From: Acidiferrobacterales bacterium
GTDB lineage: Bacteria > Pseudomonadota > Gammaproteobacteria > Acidiferrobacterales > Sulfurifustaceae
Reading direction: 5' to 3'
Length of the DNA stretch: 5,253 nucleotides
Assembly (NCBI GenBank): GCA_015492195.1
Contig: WGFP01000225.1
Span: forward strand, 1-5,253
Both the position numbers and the translations under genes were made by a program. The notes under the pieces were generated by a model that worked only from the letters and a program-made list of their open reading frames with translations, did no database searches and was not told where the DNA came from. Shown here piece by piece: positions 1-5,253 of this stretch. Each line of letters opens with the position of its first letter. The first letter of the stretch is position 1.

Positions 1-1
1 C

Positions 2-475
2 GCCACGCGCGCGGGGATGCCACTGCGCATCGCGGCCAAGGTGGACAAGGTTGATCAGGAATATTTTGAGAGCCGGATCAAACCGCTGTTGAATCACCCG
101 CTGGTGGACTATGTCGGCGAAATCGGCGAAAGTGAAAAAGATGCATTCCTCGGCAACGCCTATGCCTTACTGTTTCCCGTCGACTGGCCGGAGCCGTTCG
201 GCCTGGTTATGATTGAGGCCATGGCCTGTGGTACGCCCGTCATCGCTTACCGCCGCGGCTCCGTGCCCGAAGTGATTGAGAACGGCAAGACCGGCTTTAT
301 CGTTGAGGATATGGAAGGGGCGCTGGCCGCGGTGGAGCGGGTCGGCGCCTTGAGCCGTCAGCGTTGCCGGCGCGAGTTTGAGCAACGCTTCTCGGCCCGG
401 CGCATGGCGCGCGATTATCTGGCGGTGTACCGGGTGATCATTAACTCGGCCGATCGGCCGCGGTTGGTGAGCTGA
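2..475 (+). CDS. GT-B glycosyltransferase (family 4/1 type), C-terminal part, 5' end outside window
   Basis: The reading frame is open from the left edge (codons from base 2), so the ATG at 17 is an internal Met and not the start; the preceding residues ATRAG run straight into MPLRIAAKVDKVD. What remains is the C-terminal, nucleotide-sugar-binding Rossmann domain of a GT-B retaining glycosyltransferase. The diagnostic EX7E motif is visible: Glu codons at 191 and 215 in EPFGLVMIEAMACGTPVIA. It is followed by the RGSVPEVIENGKTGFIV segment that normally lines the donor site. The C-terminal helix (FSARRMARDYLAVYRVI) is typical of the family, so the 3' end is natural. The enzyme would be cytosolic and transfer a sugar from a nucleotide-sugar donor. 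The acceptor cannot be read from this half. The stop lies 14 bases before the debranching-enzyme-like gene, which suggests co-transcription and a shared role in alpha-glucan or glycoside metabolism (inference). Family assignment is firm; substrate is unknown. Confidence 0.93.
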   Translation, partial: ATRAGMPLRIAAKVDKVDQEYFESRIKPLLNHPLVDYVGEIGESEKDAFLGNAYALLFPVDWPEPFGLVMIEAMACGTPVIAYRRGSVPEVIENGKTGFIVEDMEGALAAVERVGALSRQRCRREFEQRFSARRMARDYLAVYRVIINSADRPRLVS

Positions 476-489
476 CACACAACATATAA

Positions 490-2655
490 ATGGAAGAAGT
501 CATTGCGATCGGCGGCCGGTGGTACGTGGCGGCGACCTCGTCACGCGCCGATGATCGCACCCGCGTGCTCAAGCACGGGGAAACCTTCGGGGTGTTCGAC
601 CGCTACGGCGACATCCAGCATATCGGCATCGGCGAGCAGGGGCTCTACCATGAGGGCACGCGCTTTCTGTCCCGTTTCGAGTTGAGCATCAATGAATCCC
701 GGCCGATGCTGCTTAATTCCACGGTCAAGGAAGACAACACCCTGTTGACCGTGGACCTCACCACCCCCGATCTGTACGCCGACGGCCGGCTGGTCATCCC
801 CAAGGACACGCTGCACATCTTCCGGGGCAAGCTGATCTGGGAAGGGGCGCTCTACGAACACGTGCGCTTCATGAATTACGGTGATCGCGCGGCCGGCGTC
901 GTCCTCGACTTCCAGGTCGACGCCGATTACGCCGACATGTTCGAGGTGCGCGGGGTGCAGCGGGAACGGCGGGGCGAACACCTTGCGTTGCAACACGCCG
1001 GGCCGGAACTGCGGTTGGGCTACCGCGGACTGGACGGGGTGACGCGGCACACCCGATTCCTGTTCAGCATGACGCCCGACGAGGTCGACAACAACCGCGT
1101 CCGCTTTTCTCTTGAGCTTCCGCCCCGGGGAGAAAAGGAGTTGTACCTGACCATCGCCTGTGAACACGGTGAGAGCGCATCACCGCTTTTGAATTACAAA
1201 CAGGCGCTGATCAACAGCGCCGCCGCGGTCACCGCGGCCGCCGGCGCCGTGGGCAACATCTACACCTCCAACGAGCAATTCAACGACTGGATCAACCGCG
1301 CCGCCGCCGATCTGCAGATGCTGGTCACCCAGACCCCCTACGGCGCCTATCCCTACGCCGGGGTGCCCTGGTTCAACACCCCGTTCGGTCGCGACGGCAT
1401 TATTACCGCGCTGCAATTCCTGTGGCTGGACCCGGCCCTGGCGCGTGGCGTGCTGGGCTTTCTCGCCGCCACCCAGGCGGAGGAAGAAATCCCGGAGCAG
1501 GACGCCGAGCCGGGCAAGATCCTGCACGAGACACGCAAGGGGGAAATGGCGGCCCTGGGGGAGGTACCGTTTCAGCGCTATTACGGCAGCGTCGACGCCA
1601 CGCCGCTGTTTGTTGTGCTCGCCGGGGCTTATTATGAGCGCACCGGCGACCGGCCGTTTCTTGAGGGGATCTGGCCCAATATAGAGCGGGCGCTTACCTG
1701 GATCGACCGTTACGGCGACCGCGACGGGGACGGCTTCGTGGAGTATGCCCGCCGCAGCGCCACCGGCTTGGTGCAGCAGGGCTGGAAGGATTCGGAAGAT
1801 TCCATCTTTCATCAGGACGGCCGCCTGGCCGAAGGGCCCATCGCCCTGTGCGAGGTGCAGGGCTATGTCTACCAGGCCAAGCAGGCGGCCGCCACCCTCG
1901 CTACCGTGTTCGGCGAAACCGCGCGCGCCGCCGAGCTTAAGCAGCAGGCGGATCGGCTCAAGGAACGTTTCAATCAGGCGTTTTGGTGCGACGAGATCGC
2001 CACCTACGCCATTGCCCTCGACGGCAAGAAGCGTCCGTGCAAGGTGCGATCATCCAATGCCGGGCACGCCCTGTTCAGCGGCATCGCCGGCCCGGAATAC
2101 GCAAGGCAGGCGGCCGAGACGTTGCTGGCCGAGACCTCGTTCACCGGCTGGGGCGTGCGCACCGTCGCCGACGGCGAGCCGCGCTACAACCCCATGGCCT
2201 ATCACAACGGCTCGGTCTGGCCCCACGACAACGCCCTGATTGCCATGGGCCTGGCGCGCTACGGCTTCAAGGACAAGGCCATGCAGATCCTCACCGGCCT
2301 GTTCGATGCCAGCATCGTCATGGATTTGCATCGCCTGCCGGAGCTGTTCTGCGGGTTCGAACGGCTTCCCGGCCAGGGCCCGACGTTATATCCGGTGGCC
2401 TGCGCGCCCCAGGCCTGGGCCAGCGGCACCGTGTTCTATCTGTTGCAGGCCTGTCTCGGCCTCACCTTCGCCCCCGAAAAGCCGCAACTGTTGTTTGATC
2501 ATCCACAACTGCCGGAATACCTTCAAAGCTTGCAGATCAAAAACCTGCAATTTGGCAATGCCGTCATCGACCTGGCCTTCCGGCGTCATCCTCAGGACGT
2601 GGGCGTCAACGTCATGCACAAGGAAGGGGACGTGGAGATCGCGGTGATTGTTTAG
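490..2655 (+). CDS. amylo-alpha-1,6-glucosidase / glycogen-debranching-type glycoside hydrolase
   Basis: This is a 721-residue protein of the bacterial/archaeal amylo-alpha-1,6-glucosidase family. Residues about 20-215 match the N-terminal beta-rich domain (GDE_N_bis type): VLKHGETFGVFDRYGDI, then GLYHEGTRFLSRFEL. Residues about 260-700 form the (alpha/alpha)6-barrel catalytic domain, with FGRDG (299-303), GKILHE (342-347), YYGSVDATPLF (364-374), GWKDSEDS (431-438), YHNGSVWPHDN (571-581) and CAPQAWASGT (638-647). The acidic residues in GWKDSEDS and the His/Glu of KILHE are candidates for catalysis, but I do not assign them firmly. It lacks the GH13-like glucanotransferase half of eukaryotic debranching enzymes, so hydrolysis of alpha-1,6 branches or of a related glucoside is expected. 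There is no signal peptide, so it is probably cytosolic. A TAA codon lies directly upstream in frame, which fixes ATG 490 as the earliest start, although no Shine-Dalgarno sequence is visible in the AT-rich 14-base gap. Translational coupling to the upstream glycosyltransferase is plausible. The family is clear; the natural substrate is inferred. Confidence 0.93.
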   Translation: MEEVIAIGGRWYVAATSSRADDRTRVLKHGETFGVFDRYGDIQHIGIGEQGLYHEGTRFLSRFELSINESRPMLLNSTVKEDNTLLTVDLTTPDLYADGRLVIPKDTLHIFRGKLIWEGALYEHVRFMNYGDRAAGVVLDFQVDADYADMFEVRGVQRERRGEHLALQHAGPELRLGYRGLDGVTRHTRFLFSMTPDEVDNNRVRFSLELPPRGEKELYLTIACEHGESASPLLNYKQALINSAAAVTAAAGAVGNIYTSNEQFNDWINRAAADLQMLVTQTPYGAYPYAGVPWFNTPFGRDGIITALQFLWLDPALARGVLGFLAATQAEEEIPEQDAEPGKILHETRKGEMAALGEVPFQRYYGSVDATPLFVVLAGAYYERTGDRPFLEGIWPNIERALTWIDRYGDRDGDGFVEYARRSATGLVQQGWKDSEDSIFHQDGRLAEGPIALCEVQGYVYQAKQAAATLATVFGETARAAELKQQADRLKERFNQAFWCDEIATYAIALDGKKRPCKVRSSNAGHALFSGIAGPEYARQAAETLLAETSFTGWGVRTVADGEPRYNPMAYHNGSVWPHDNALIAMGLARYGFKDKAMQILTGLFDASIVMDLHRLPELFCGFERLPGQGPTLYPVACAPQAWASGTVFYLLQACLGLTFAPEKPQLLFDHPQLPEYLQSLQIKNLQFGNAVIDLAFRRHPQDVGVNVMHKEGDVEIAVIV

Positions 2656-2824
2656 CAAGCCGTTTTTCAGCATCCCATCCTCTCCTTGGCCGACCTGTGT
2701 TAGGGTTTCCCCATACACGTTTATGTGTTGTTAAAACCGGCCGGCAGGGGGCGCGTTAAATTGAACTCCCCCGTTTTTGCAGACCGTCAAACCTCACAAA
2801 CCACGGCGGCGGAAAACGTAAGCC

Positions 2825-4039
2825 ATGAAAGGAAACCGCACACCACCCGCCAGGCGATCGGCACAAAAGACGATCCCCGGTCCGCGGCCCGATTACCAAG
2901 GCGGCGGCATCGTCAACCTGATGACTTCGATCATCCGCGCCTTTGACGGCGCGCCGTCCCGCTACCCGCCCCTGAAGCTCCTGGACCCGGCTTCCTTGCG
3001 CGCGGCGAAAAATATCGTTTTGCTCGTCATCGACGGCATGGGCCACGACTTCCTTGTGCGAACCGGCCAGGGCAGCGCCCTGCACGAACACCTAAAGGGC
3101 GGCATGACCTCGGTCTTTCCGCCGACCACGGCCGCGGCGATCACGACCTTTCTGACCGGCCAGGCGCCGCAGCAGCACGGGCTCACCGGCTGGTTCACCT
3201 ATTTCAGCGAGCTCGGCACCATCCTCGCCGTGCTGCCGTTTCGACCGCGGCTCGCCGGCACGCCCCTGGGGACGGCGGGCATCGACGCCGCCGAATTCTA
3301 CGGCCACGAACCGGTCTTCGACCGGATCAATGCCCCGTCCTTTGTCGTCTCGCCCGGCCGGATCGCCTACTCCGACTTCAACGCCGCCCACGCCGGCAAG
3401 GCCGGCATCCGGGCCTACAGTTCACTCGCCGGGCTTTTCAGAACCATCAAGAACGTGTTGCGCGAAGGCAAAGGACGCCGATACATCTACGCCTACTGGT
3501 CCGAGCTCGACAGACTGGCGCACGACCACGGCATCGAAAGCCCGGAAGTCGCTGCCCACTTTACCGACATCGACAAGACCTTCAGCCGCTTCCTGAAGGC
3601 GATTAAAGGGACGGACACCACGGTCATCGTCGTCGCCGACCACGGCTTCATCGACGGCGGCCCCGATTACTGCATCGATCTCGACGACCACCCGAGGCTT
3701 AAGGAAACATTATTGATCCCCTTGTGCGGCGAACGCCGCCTGGCGTATTGCTATGTGCACGCGGACAAACGCAGCCAATTCGAGGACTACGTACAAACCG
3801 AGTTGGCGGACTATGCCCACCTCTTCCGCAGCGAGGATCTGATTGCGCAGGGCTATTTCGGCCTCGGCCCGCCGCACCCGCAACTGAAATCGCGCATCGG
3901 CGACTACACCCTGGCCATGACCGGCAACCACACCATCAAGGACTGGCTCCCGGGCGAGCGTTACCACGTCCACATCGGTTCCCACGGAGGCTTAAGCGAG
4001 CAGGAAATGCGCGTGCCGTTAATCGTGGTCCAGGCCTGA
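2825..4039 (+). CDS. alkaline-phosphatase-superfamily phosphodiesterase (type I phosphodiesterase / nucleotide pyrophosphatase family)
   Basis: This 404-residue hydrolase has the full two-zinc NPP-type active site. Visible are Asp70 in VLLVIDGMG, the probable nucleophile Thr102 in SVFPPTTAAAITTFLTG, Asp229 and His233 in ELDRLAHDHG, Asp272-His273 in VVADHGF, and His387 in HIGSHGG. Members cleave phosphodiester or pyrophosphate bonds of nucleotides, nucleotide sugars or lipid-linked phosphates; the substrate here is unknown. No signal peptide or membrane segment is evident, and the N-terminus is basic and Pro-rich, so a cytosolic location is likely. The segment PDYQGGGIVNLM (residues 22-33) looks like the usual beginning of close homologues. 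This favours ATG 2825, since no other start codon lies between it and that segment, over ATG 2921. About 20 residues ahead of it are a variable extension. No strong ribosome-binding site is seen. It lies 169 bases after the debranching-type gene on the same strand, so a functional link with nucleotide-sugar or glucan metabolism is possible but unproven. Confidence 0.88.
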   Translation: MKGNRTPPARRSAQKTIPGPRPDYQGGGIVNLMTSIIRAFDGAPSRYPPLKLLDPASLRAAKNIVLLVIDGMGHDFLVRTGQGSALHEHLKGGMTSVFPPTTAAAITTFLTGQAPQQHGLTGWFTYFSELGTILAVLPFRPRLAGTPLGTAGIDAAEFYGHEPVFDRINAPSFVVSPGRIAYSDFNAAHAGKAGIRAYSSLAGLFRTIKNVLREGKGRRYIYAYWSELDRLAHDHGIESPEVAAHFTDIDKTFSRFLKAIKGTDTTVIVVADHGFIDGGPDYCIDLDDHPRLKETLLIPLCGERRLAYCYVHADKRSQFEDYVQTELADYAHLFRSEDLIAQGYFGLGPPHPQLKSRIGDYTLAMTGNHTIKDWLPGERYHVHIGSHGGLSEQEMRVPLIVVQA

Positions 4040-4110
4040 GATTTACCGACGTTTTCTCACTCCTCTCTCCTCAACCCCTCACGATACCTTTCACCGACCG
4101 ATCCAGCTGG

Positions 4111-4139
4111 TTGACAATATATCATATCTGACATATTGT
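4111..4139 (+). promoter_or_regulatory. probable promoter of the toxin-antitoxin operon
   Basis: A perfect -35 hexamer TTGACA (4111-4116) is followed after 17 bases by TATTGT (4134-4139), which matches 4 of 6 bases of the -10 consensus. Transcription would start near 4146, only about 4 bases before the toxin ATG at 4150. A second, better -10-like hexamer, TATCAT (4120-4125, 5 of 6), lacks a partner -35 but would give a leader of about 18 bases. The surrounding sequence is clearly richer in A+T than the neighbouring genes. Its position immediately upstream of the toxin gene and inside a palindrome supports the call. Confidence 0.6.
4114..4139. promoter_or_regulatory. palindromic operator, likely bound by the antitoxin
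   Basis: This is a 26-base imperfect palindrome centred between 4126 and 4127. The outer arms ACAATAT (4114-4120) and ATATTGT (4133-4139) are perfect inverted repeats, and 11 of 13 base pairs match in all (mismatches 4121/4132 and 4125/4128). It covers the end of the -35 box and the whole -10 box, so a dimeric XRE-type repressor sitting here would block transcription. Antitoxins of HigA type are known to bind such palindromes and autoregulate their operon. That this antitoxin binds here is inference. Confidence 0.6.
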
Positions 4140-4149
4140 TTCTTCGCGT

Positions 4150-4479
4150 ATGGGCGTTAAGGACAAACCCCTGGTGTGGCTCCACGGAGAGGTCAAAACG
4201 CCGCCGTTATCACAAGCCGCCCGGATTGAAGCAGGGTTCCTGTTGAGGCGGTTGCAGCGGGGCGAAAAGCTGCCGCTGCCGCACTCGCGGCCGATGTCGT
4301 CCATCGGGCCGAGGTGCCACGAGCTTCGCATCAACGATGAGAAGGCGACCTGGCGGATCATCTACCGCATCGATCCCGATGCCGTGGTGATCCTGGAGGT
4401 CTTCAAGAAAGGTACGGCCAAGACGCCAAAGTACGTGGTCGATCAATGTAAACGCAGATTAAGGTTATACGATGAATAA
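4150..4479 (+). CDS. HigB/RelE-like toxin (phage-derived Gp49-like family)
   Basis: This is a 109-residue basic protein of the RelE/HigB fold, in the group often named phage-derived Gp49-like. Characteristic segments are KPLVWLHGEVKTPP (6-19), ARIEAGFLLRRLQRGE (24-39), the HSRPM...GPRCHELR stretch (45-60), the core strands WRIIYRID (68-75) and VVILEVFKKGTAKTPK (79-94), and a C-terminal basic helix. Family members are ribosome-dependent mRNA endonucleases that stop translation. The residues expected to act in catalysis are the C-terminal Arg/Lys/Tyr set, which is present here but not individually assigned. Length is normal for the family and the gene looks intact. ATG 4150 is preferred because the conserved KPLVWLHGE segment begins only five residues later and no upstream in-frame start exists. 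No Shine-Dalgarno sequence precedes it. It overlaps the antitoxin gene by 8 bases, so the two are translated as a coupled pair. Confidence 0.88.
   Translation: MGVKDKPLVWLHGEVKTPPLSQAARIEAGFLLRRLQRGEKLPLPHSRPMSSIGPRCHELRINDEKATWRIIYRIDPDAVVILEVFKKGTAKTPKYVVDQCKRRLRLYDE
4461..4464 (+). promoter_or_regulatory. ribosome-binding site of the antitoxin gene
   Basis: AAGG lies 7 bases before ATG 4472, inside the 3' end of the toxin gene. It supports the chosen antitoxin start. The toxin gene has no equivalent site, so the antitoxin may be translated more efficiently than the toxin (inference). Confidence 0.5.
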
Positions 4480-4804
4480 GGCCAAGAGAAAACGCCTGGA
4501 ACGGAAAGGCTGGAAGGTCGGCGGCGCCGATGAGTTCCTCGGCCTGTCCCCGGAGGAATCCGAGTACATCGAGCTCAAGCTTGAACTCAGCCGCAGCCTG
4601 CGCGAGCGCCGTGAGGCACAAAGGCTGACGCAGACCGACCTCGCCGAGCAGCTCGGATCCAGTCAGTCCCGCGTTGCCAAGATGGAGGCGGGCGATCCTT
4701 CCGTGTCCATCGACCTGCTCATCCGCTCCCTGTTCTCCCTGGGGGCGACGAAACGCGACCTGGCGCGGATCATCACCGCTTCGAAAAAGTCGAAGGCGGC
4801 CTGA
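4472..4804 (+). CDS. HigA-like XRE-family antitoxin
   Basis: This 110-residue protein has a helix-turn-helix of the Xre/Cro type at residues about 40-95. The core is LTQTDLAEQLGSSQSRVAKM (52-71), followed by EAGDPSVSIDLLIRSLFSLG, the usual continuation. The N-terminal segment (KRKRLERKGWKVGGADEFLGLSPEE) is typical of antitoxins paired with Gp49-like toxins. The protein should neutralise the toxin encoded directly upstream and, through the helix-turn-helix, repress the shared promoter at the palindrome 4114-4139. The start codon overlaps the toxin's last codons (toxin stop 4477-4479), so the module has toxin-first order as in higBA. The C-terminus is Lys-rich (ITASKKSKAA). The gene appears full length. 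No intrinsic terminator follows it. Confidence 0.9.
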   Translation: MNKAKRKRLERKGWKVGGADEFLGLSPEESEYIELKLELSRSLRERREAQRLTQTDLAEQLGSSQSRVAKMEAGDPSVSIDLLIRSLFSLGATKRDLARIITASKKSKAA

Positions 4805-4894
4805 ACGAAGTCAGCCCGTCGTGCAACCTGAGTTCGGTCGCAAGCACACCGACAACAAGACTTAAAAATAAAAGATAGGCGCTGTTAATCGGAT

Positions 4895-4969
4895 ATGAGT
4901 GATCCCGGCAGAAAAATCGAAGCCTTTTCCCGAGTCGTCATTGACGCGCAGCTTGAGGGCGTAGGCTGA
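4895..4969 (+). pseudogene. possible relict N-terminus of an HsdR-like restriction helicase
   Basis: A 24-codon ORF reads MSDPGRKIEAFSRVVIDAQL, then EGVG, and ends in TGA; the adjacent in-frame codon is TAG. The stretch EAFSRVVIDAQLEGVG resembles the first conserved helix of type I restriction R-subunit-like proteins (pattern: EAxxRxxIDxxLxxxGW). If so, the stop sits exactly where the conserved Trp (TGG) would be, which suggests a nonsense change or a deletion scar. No further HsdR-like sequence follows before the helicase at 5031. No Shine-Dalgarno sequence is seen, and a TAA lies in frame just upstream (4886-4888). The resemblance is from memory of the family and the match is short. It could also be chance, or a genuine tiny peptide gene. 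Confidence 0.33.
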
Positions 4970-4986
4970 TAGGGGCTGGCTGAGAG

Positions 4987-5002
4987 ATCACCGGATCACC
5001 GG
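4987..5002. repeat. two tandem copies of an 8-base unit
   Basis: ATCACCGG occurs twice in direct succession (4987-4994 and 4995-5002), followed by a partial third copy (AT). It lies in non-coding DNA 28 bases before the helicase start. It may be a slippage product or a scar. No function can be read from it. Confidence 0.5.
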
Positions 5003-5030
5003 ATTAAGAGGGCTGGAAAAACACAATCGA

Positions 5031-5253
5031 ATGAGCACCGACTATCACTCCAAATATTACGCCTACGAGCTGACCAGGCGGTTCTCATCCGACAAGCTAG
5101 AGAAGCTCTCGCAGTCACTATTCAATGCCACTGTTGACCTCAACCCACACCAAATTGAGGCTGCTCTGTTTGCTTTCCGTTCCCCGCTTTCGCGGGGCGC
5201 TATACTCGCCGATGAAGTTGGTCTTGGTAAAACGATTGAAGCAGGGCTAATCA
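5031..5253 (+). CDS. SNF2-type helicase, N-terminal fragment, gene runs off the right edge
   Basis: An open frame begins at ATG 5031 and is uninterrupted for 74 codons to the window end. It starts MSTDYHSKYYAYELTRRF, continues with a Q-motif-like NPHQIEAALFAFRSPLS (about residues 40-56), and reaches GAILADEVGLGKTIEAGLI. That last segment is the motif I (Walker A, GLGKT) of SNF2/RapA-like superfamily 2 ATPases. Such proteins couple ATP hydrolysis to translocation on double-stranded DNA. Close relatives with the YHxKYxAYELTRR opening are, as I recall, large proteins found in defence gene clusters beside methyltransferase and restriction-helicase genes. That context lies outside this window and is inference. 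A stop at 4962-4964 bounds the frame and no earlier ATG, GTG or TTG is in frame, so 5031 is the likely start. A GGAA 12 bases upstream is only a weak ribosome-binding site. G+C is about 52 %, lower than the left-hand genes, which suggests separate acquisition. Confidence 0.85.
   Translation, partial: MSTDYHSKYYAYELTRRFSSDKLEKLSQSLFNATVDLNPHQIEAALFAFRSPLSRGAILADEVGLGKTIEAGLI

Noticed and set aside
541..1812. Long minus-strand open frames opposite the debranching-type gene
   Set aside because: They are typical antisense shadows of a GC-rich gene. Their translations show no recognisable domain, and the plus-strand frame is clearly a conserved enzyme.
2656..2824. Promoter for the phosphodiesterase gene (TTGTTA near 2728 and TTAAAT near 2756) and the ACAC/GTGT inverted repeat near 2715
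   Set aside because: The hexamer spacing of about 22 bases is too long, each box is weak, and the inverted repeat has only 4 pairs. The gap holds nothing I can support.
2921..2923. ATG 2921 as the start of the phosphodiesterase
   Set aside because: The PDYQGGGIVNL segment just upstream looks conserved in the family, so starting here would cut it off.
4040..4100. Pyrimidine-rich stretch after the phosphodiesterase as an intrinsic terminator
   Set aside because: It contains T and C runs but no GC-rich stem precedes them.
4778..4796. CTTCG/CGAAG inverted repeat near the antitoxin 3' end as a terminator
   Set aside because: The stem is only 5 pairs, lies inside the coding sequence and is not followed by a T run.
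4674..4865. 63-residue alternate-frame ORF overlapping the antitoxin 3' end
   Set aside because: Most of it lies out of frame within the antitoxin gene, its composition is Arg/Ser/Pro-rich as expected for a shadow, and no start signal is seen.
4971..5020. TPP-riboswitch-like words (GGGGCTGGCTGAGAG ... GGATTAA) before the helicase gene
   Set aside because: Only isolated fragments resemble the thi-box. The CUGAUC/UAAUACC core and a closing P1 helix are missing, and a thiamine link with a helicase makes no sense.

Overview
The window looks like a piece of a proteobacterial chromosome, most likely gammaproteobacterial. This rests on overall protein style and the GC-rich codon use (about 60-65 % G+C in the three left-hand genes), not on any marker gene, so the taxonomic call is tentative. 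All supported genes lie on the + strand. There are no rRNA, tRNA, CRISPR or insertion-sequence features, and no gene-free stretch longer than 300 bases.

Left part (1-4039), metabolic. The window opens inside a GT-B glycosyltransferase (only its C-terminal half, 2-475). After a 14-base gap comes a complete 721-residue amylo-alpha-1,6-glucosidase-type glycoside hydrolase (490-2655). Their spacing and order suggest one operon that builds and trims an alpha-glucan or a related glycoside. A 169-base non-coding gap with no convincing promoter or terminator separates them from a 404-residue alkaline-phosphatase-superfamily phosphodiesterase (2825-4039), in which all NPP-type metal ligands and the nucleophile can be seen.

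Middle part (4040-4804), toxin-antitoxin. A short AT-rich spacer holds a perfect -35 box embedded in a 26-base imperfect palindrome. It is followed by a HigB/RelE-like toxin gene (4150-4479) that overlaps an XRE-family antitoxin gene (4472-4804) by 8 bases. This is the toxin-first order of higBA modules, and the palindrome is the probable autoregulatory operator.

Right part (4805-5253), start of an accessory, probably defence, region. G+C drops (about 38 % around 4861-4920 and about 52 % in the last gene). A 226-base interval contains a 24-codon ORF that resembles the extreme N-terminus of an HsdR-like restriction helicase cut off by tandem stops, and a small 8-base tandem repeat. At 5031 a SNF2-type helicase begins. 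Its first 74 codons, including the Walker A motif, are in the window and the gene runs off the right edge. The window therefore seems to span the border between a housekeeping carbohydrate locus and a mobile defence-type region, with the toxin-antitoxin pair at the border. Whether the region beyond encodes a new system cannot be decided from this sequence.
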